Source: Fibrobacter sp.
Lineage (GTDB): Bacteria; Fibrobacterota; Fibrobacteria; Fibrobacterales; Fibrobacteraceae
Reading direction: 5' to 3'
Length of the DNA stretch: 10,040 nt
Assembly: GCA_017520105.1 (NCBI GenBank)
Contig: JAFWRL010000211.1
Span: 1 to 10,040 of the forward strand
This document shows positions 7,452 through 10,040 of the stretch, in pieces (the stretch's first letter is position 1; every line of letters begins with the position of its first letter). The position numbers and the translations under genes are program-made. The notes beneath the pieces were generated by a model. The model saw only the letters and a program-made list of their open reading frames with translations, was not told the DNA's origin and did no database searches.

Positions 7452-7479
7452 GCCCCCAAAGGGGGGCCATATAATATGG
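7452..7479. promoter_or_regulatory. Two abutting palindromes upstream of CE6 esterase copy 1
   Basis: GCCCCC (7452-7457) faces GGGGGC (7462-7467) across AAAG, and is joined to CCATAT-A-ATATGG (7467-7479), a perfect 13-base palindrome around one central A. They lie about 60-85 bases before the start at 7394, between the terminator of the preceding unit and this gene. An operator or a leader hairpin is possible; neither is proven. The remaining spacer 7395-7534 holds no gene. Confidence 0.35.
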
Positions 7480-7534
7480 ATGTTTTGTCAATGGGATTTT
7501 ATGGATTAGGTGGTAGGTTTTAAGGGATTCCGAT

Positions 7535-7560
7535 AAAAAAAAGCCGCATTTCTGCGGCTT
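7535..7560 (-). terminator. Terminator of the second CE6 esterase/micropeptide unit
   Basis: On the minus strand an 8-bp perfect stem AAGCCGCA with TGCGGCTT and a four-base loop runs straight into a T run. It lies about 37 bases after the micropeptide stop, so the two CE6 genes are likely separate transcripts or linked only by read-through. Confidence 0.9.
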
Positions 7561-7596
7561 CTCTCATTCCAACTAAATTTTTTGCGGTGAAGTCAC

Positions 7597-7680
7597 TTAG
7601 CCATACACGAGACCTAGCACGACCGCCACGATGCTAAAGAACGCGATTTGCTTCAGGATTGCGAATTCCTTTTTATTCAT
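7597..7680 (-). CDS. 27-residue single-pass membrane micropeptide, copy 2
   Basis: This has the same length and the same 8-base ATGAATAA overlap with the upstream esterase as the copies at 5660 and 9508. The peptide starts MNKKEF, contains KQIAFF at 10-15 and ends LGLVYG. Substitutions elsewhere are conservative within the hydrophobic span (I17, V21), except S16. AAGGTGG at 7687-7693 stands six bases before the ATG. It is the most divergent of the three copies, and it accompanies the enzyme whose C-terminal module is also the most divergent (ending KKVVVHE). Its function is unknown. Confidence 0.82.
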   Translation of the reverse strand: MNKKEFAILKQIAFFSIVAVVLGLVYG

Positions 7681-9331
7681 GGACAACCACCTTCTTGATG
7701 AGCGCCATTTTCCCATCCCTGCGGATGAAGAACACACCCTGGGATTGCTTGCGGAGCCTTGCGTCCGTCTTTACGCAGTTCATTGCTTCGGACATGCTCT
7801 TTGCGGTAAACGAGCCTAGCTTTTGGCCATGAACGTTATAGACGCTAAAGTTGCTTTCGGCTTCGGTGATGCCAACGCGGATGTTCGCAATTCCGTCAGA
7901 AACCGTATCCTTTGCCGCCTTGAACTCAATGTAGTCGATGTCTATCCAGTCGTTCGTAATTTCGAGTTTCAGTTCGTGTTCGCCTTTTTTCAAAGTCGCC
8001 TTGCCGCCACTCACGACGGAATACGCATCTTTACCCTTTCCTTCGTTCTTTATTTCGTCGCCGATACGCACGCTGTCCATGTAGAGCACAAAGCTACCGG
8101 TACCGTTCTCGCCAGCCACGTTTGCAGAAATTTCGTAATCGCCATCGGCTTCCACCTTCACCGTATATTTGAGCCATTCCGTCTTTTGGCAGTGGCCAAC
8201 AGCAATGCCCATGTTCGGCTGATAAACATCGACGCCATCCTTGCGGAACTTGCCGCCTTCGTTGCCCTCGCTCAAGTCCATATAAGCCTTGCCGGCACCG
8301 CCCTTGTTGTAGTTTTCGGCTTCAATAGTACCAGGGATACTTGCGGGTGCATCGCCATAGGGGCCGTATTCTTCGGGCGGTTCGTCAGGAACGGTCGATT
8401 TGGTAGGGTCTGCCAGGTTCACCGCCGGGGCGTTCGGGTCAATCGTCTTGTCGATAAGTTTGAGCATTTCGGAGCAGTAGCGCTTGCCCAGTTCAATCAC
8501 GCCCGCGCGGCCAAAGTGATAGGGGTCCCTGCCATTGCCCTGCAAGCCCTTGGAAGAGGCCAGACCGAACTTCTTGAATTTGCTTTTAAGCTGAGCTATG
8601 CCTCCATTCTTGCCGCCGCAGCAGTTGTTGCCTTCCTGGAGCAATTCGCCAGCCACAAAAGCCACCTCGTTTTCGTCCAGTTCAAGAGCCGTTATAAAGT
8701 CCTTGTAGGTTTTATAAACAGCATTCTGCCATTCCGTGCCAGAGCCGTCGGTTTCGCCCTGGTGGAAAATAAAGCCCTTGATGACGCCCACTTCCTTGGC
8801 CTTCTTGCCCAAATCTACAATCCTCTGATAAGGGTTGGAATCGTAGTCCCTAGCCCAGTTCTTGATGTAGCTTTCAGCAGAATTGAAATAGGCTTTGTAC
8901 TGATCCTTGTCGAAAGCCTTGATGGCAACAGCGCCGATGGCCACGGGGATAATGCCCACGGTGACACCCGGCAACGAATCGACCATCGCGCGGCCAAAGT
9001 AGTCCGCCGGGGAGAGATTCTCGGTAGGATGGAACATCGGAGGAATCGCCGGATACCATTCGCCCGTCTTGATGGACTGGGTGGTGCGACCGCTACGCTG
9101 GCTAGCATTTGCATTGTGCGAGGCCAGCATCAGGAAATTCTTGGGGTCCGTAGCCTGGTCCTCTGCAGGGACGATATCGCCGTTACCCGACATGTTGGAC
9201 TGCCCGTAGGCAATGTAAATATGGAAATTCGGGTTCGGGGCAGCCAGAGCACTCGTGCCCCCAAATAGAGATGCGCCAGCCACCACACCGGCGACGGCCA
9301 TCATTTTTTTGAGATTTTTTTCTATACTCAT
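7673..9331 (-). CDS. CE6 acetylxylan esterase with CBM6 and C-terminal Fibrobacter module (Axe6A/Axe6B type), copy 2
   Basis: This tandem paralog of the gene at 5736-7394 is also 552 residues long, with the same modules: signal peptide 1-30 (ALA-AP), CE6 hydrolase about 33-298 with S45 in YGQSNMSG, HQGETDG at 190-196 and D269/H272 in DPYHFG, linker, CBM6 about 332-471, and the basic module about 481-552. The largest difference within the hydrolase is around residues 148-172, next to a two-residue length change; compensating changes lie in the linker. The CBM6 stretch from KATLKKG to DIDY is identical in both copies. The ATG at 9331 has GAGGGA upstream and begins the signal peptide. Deacetylation of xylan outside the cytoplasm is inferred from the family. 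Two near-copies may differ in expression or in preferred acetyl position; the sequence does not decide. Confidence 0.92.
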   Translation of the reverse strand: MSIEKNLKKMMAVAGVVAGASLFGGTSALAAPNPNFHIYIAYGQSNMSGNGDIVPAEDQATDPKNFLMLASHNANASQRSGRTTQSIKTGEWYPAIPPMFHPTENLSPADYFGRAMVDSLPGVTVGIIPVAIGAVAIKAFDKDQYKAYFNSAESYIKNWARDYDSNPYQRIVDLGKKAKEVGVIKGFIFHQGETDGSGTEWQNAVYKTYKDFITALELDENEVAFVAGELLQEGNNCCGGKNGGIAQLKSKFKKFGLASSKGLQGNGRDPYHFGRAGVIELGKRYCSEMLKLIDKTIDPNAPAVNLADPTKSTVPDEPPEEYGPYGDAPASIPGTIEAENYNKGGAGKAYMDLSEGNEGGKFRKDGVDVYQPNMGIAVGHCQKTEWLKYTVKVEADGDYEISANVAGENGTGSFVLYMDSVRIGDEIKNEGKGKDAYSVVSGGKATLKKGEHELKLEITNDWIDIDYIEFKAAKDTVSDGIANIRVGITEAESNFSVYNVHGQKLGSFTAKSMSEAMNCVKTDARLRKQSQGVFFIRRDGKMALIKKVVVHE

Positions 9332-9453
9332 AGAAATTCCCTCAATCCAATTGTTTTTACATGTATAAAATTACCCTTAAAATTTTATAATTCGCTAAAA
9401 AAATCCATTTAGCGTTGTACTCCTTTACTCTACAAAAATTCCCCTTTTTCCGC

Positions 9454-9487
9454 AAAAAAAGCAAAAAAGCCCCGGCAATGCCGAGGC
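9454..9487 (-). terminator. Terminator of the third enzyme/micropeptide unit
   Basis: On the minus strand an 8-bp stem with one G-T wobble (GCCTCGGC with GCCGGGGC, three-base loop) is followed by TTTTTTGC and then seven T. It lies about 20 bases after the micropeptide stop. The spacer from here to the start at 9331 is AT-rich and must contain the promoter of CE6 copy 2 if that gene is independently transcribed; no clear -35/-10 pair was found. Confidence 0.88.
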
Positions 9488-9507
9488 CCTTATGGAGTCA
9501 TGAAGAT

Positions 9508-9591
9508 TTAACCGTAAACGAGACCGAGCGTTACAGCAACGACAACGAAAAACGCAATCTGCTTGACAATAGCCATTTCCTTGTTATTCAT
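9508..9591 (-). CDS. 27-residue single-pass membrane micropeptide, copy 3
   Basis: This is the third member of the family, overlapping the stop of the partial modular gene by the same 8 bases, with AAGGTGG at 9598-9604 six bases before the ATG. It differs from copy 1 at residues 7, 16 and 21 only, while eight other codons differ silently and the stop changes from TAG to TAA. It has the same polar start (MNNKE), KQIAFF core and LGLVYG end. No signal-peptidase site is evident, so it probably stays in the inner membrane. Function unknown. Confidence 0.82.
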   Translation of the reverse strand: MNNKEMAIVKQIAFFVVVAVTLGLVYG

Positions 9592-10040
9592 AGACAACCA
9601 CCTTCTTGCTCATGGAATTTGTGCCATTCTTGCGGATGAAGAACACGCCCTGGGCCTGCTTGCGGAGCTTTGCGTCCGTTTTCAGAAGGTCCATAGCGTG
9701 AGCCATTCCTTTCGCAGTGAAAGTCCCGAGCTTTTGGCCTTGCATGTTATAGGCGCTAAAGTTGCTTTCGGCTTCGGTCATGTCAAAACGAACATTTGCA
9801 ATGGCATCTGGGATTGAATCTTTTTTCGGCTCGCTGAACTGAATCCAGTCGATGTTGGCGTAATTGGAGGTGATTTCGAGTTTCAGCACATGCTTGCCCG
9901 CCTTCAAGGCGACCTTTTCCTTGACATCTATCGTCTTGTAGGTGTCCCACTTGTTGTCGGCGGTCTGCGGCAATGTCACAGCATCCGTAATCGACTTTTC
10001 ATCGATATAGAGCTTGAACGCCGAAGTCGAGTTTCCGGCA
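9584..10040 (-). CDS. C-terminal part of a modular secreted enzyme: end of CBM6 plus Fibrobacter C-terminal module (5' end outside window)
   Basis: Only the last 151 residues are present; the reading frame is open to the right edge. The first about 70 residues are the second half of a CBM6 (FKLYIDEKS, LKAGKHVLKLEIT, NYANIDWIQFS), clearly diverged from the CBM6 of the two CE6 proteins. The rest is the same basic module (FSAYNMQGQKLGTF, KLRKQAQGVFFIRKNG, KKVVVYE). The catalytic domain is not visible, so the enzyme activity cannot be named. From memory, the F. succinogenes CE6 pair has been studied together with the xylanase Xyn10E, which makes a GH10 xylanase one possibility, but this is only a guess. 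Its stop overlaps a micropeptide gene. Confidence 0.85.
   Translation of the reverse strand, partial: AGNSTSAFKLYIDEKSITDAVTLPQTADNKWDTYKTIDVKEKVALKAGKHVLKLEITSNYANIDWIQFSEPKKDSIPDAIANVRFDMTEAESNFSAYNMQGQKLGTFTAKGMAHAMDLLKTDAKLRKQAQGVFFIRKNGTNSMSKKVVVYE

Noticed and set aside
7500..7520. TTGACA on the minus strand near 7486-7491 as a -35 for CE6 copy 1
   Set aside because: The AT-rich hexamers that follow are about 9-12 bases away, too close for a normal sigma-70 spacing, and position 17 falls in a GC tract.
5715..7523. 602-codon open frame on the plus strand
   Set aside because: It is the antisense of the CE6 esterase, has no domain sense, and the minus-strand protein has signal peptide, catalytic motifs and CBM6.
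7823..9268. 481-codon open frame on the plus strand
   Set aside because: Antisense shadow of CE6 copy 2 in the same relative frame as the shadow over copy 1; it exists because the two genes are paralogs.

Overview
The window looks like part of a hemicellulose-degradation gene cluster from Fibrobacter (phylum Fibrobacterota, probably F. succinogenes or a close relative). Three things point there: secreted modular esterases with a CE6 domain, a CBM6 and a basic C-terminal module ending in KKVVVYE or KKVVVHE; serine/alanine/proline-rich linkers; and tandem paralogous esterases. Coding DNA has moderate GC and the intergenic DNA is AT-rich. The organism is inferred from protein architecture, not from a marker gene.

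Layout. A GH43-type arabinofuranosidase/xylosidase with the start of a CBM6 reads leftward off the window edge (1-1705). Divergent from it, two tandem paralogous CE1-type esterases of feruloyl/acetylxylan esterase type read rightward (2001-3527 and 3730-5259), each followed by a terminator. A roughly 400-base convergent spacer (5260-5659) holds terminators, a perfect 3 x 20-bp tandem repeat, inverted repeats and a degraded interspersed repeat. From there to the right edge everything reads leftward: two 552-residue CE6-CBM6 acetylxylan esterases (5736-7394 and 7673-9331) and the 3' end of a third modular enzyme that carries the same C-terminal module (9584-10040).

The most notable observation is that each of these three leftward genes overlaps by exactly 8 bases (ATGAATAA) an unlabelled 27-codon gene. 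The three peptides are single-pass membrane peptides sharing 20 of 27 residues. Two copies compared codon by codon show mostly synonymous differences. Each is preceded by the same SD-like AAGGTGG six bases before its ATG, inside the end of the enzyme gene, and each is followed by a terminator. The enzyme's C-terminal module and the micropeptide therefore behave as one 3' cassette, with different catalytic parts attached upstream. The two CE1 esterases carry their comparable beta module internally and lack the micropeptide.

Together the enzymes fit debranching of arabinoxylan outside the cytoplasm: GH43 would remove arabinose or xylose, CE6 would remove acetyl groups, and CE1 would remove feruloyl or acetyl esters. 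The CBM6 modules would hold enzymes on polysaccharide. The beta module resembles type IX secretion sorting domains, which may explain its spread. No RNA genes, transposases or CRISPR arrays were seen.
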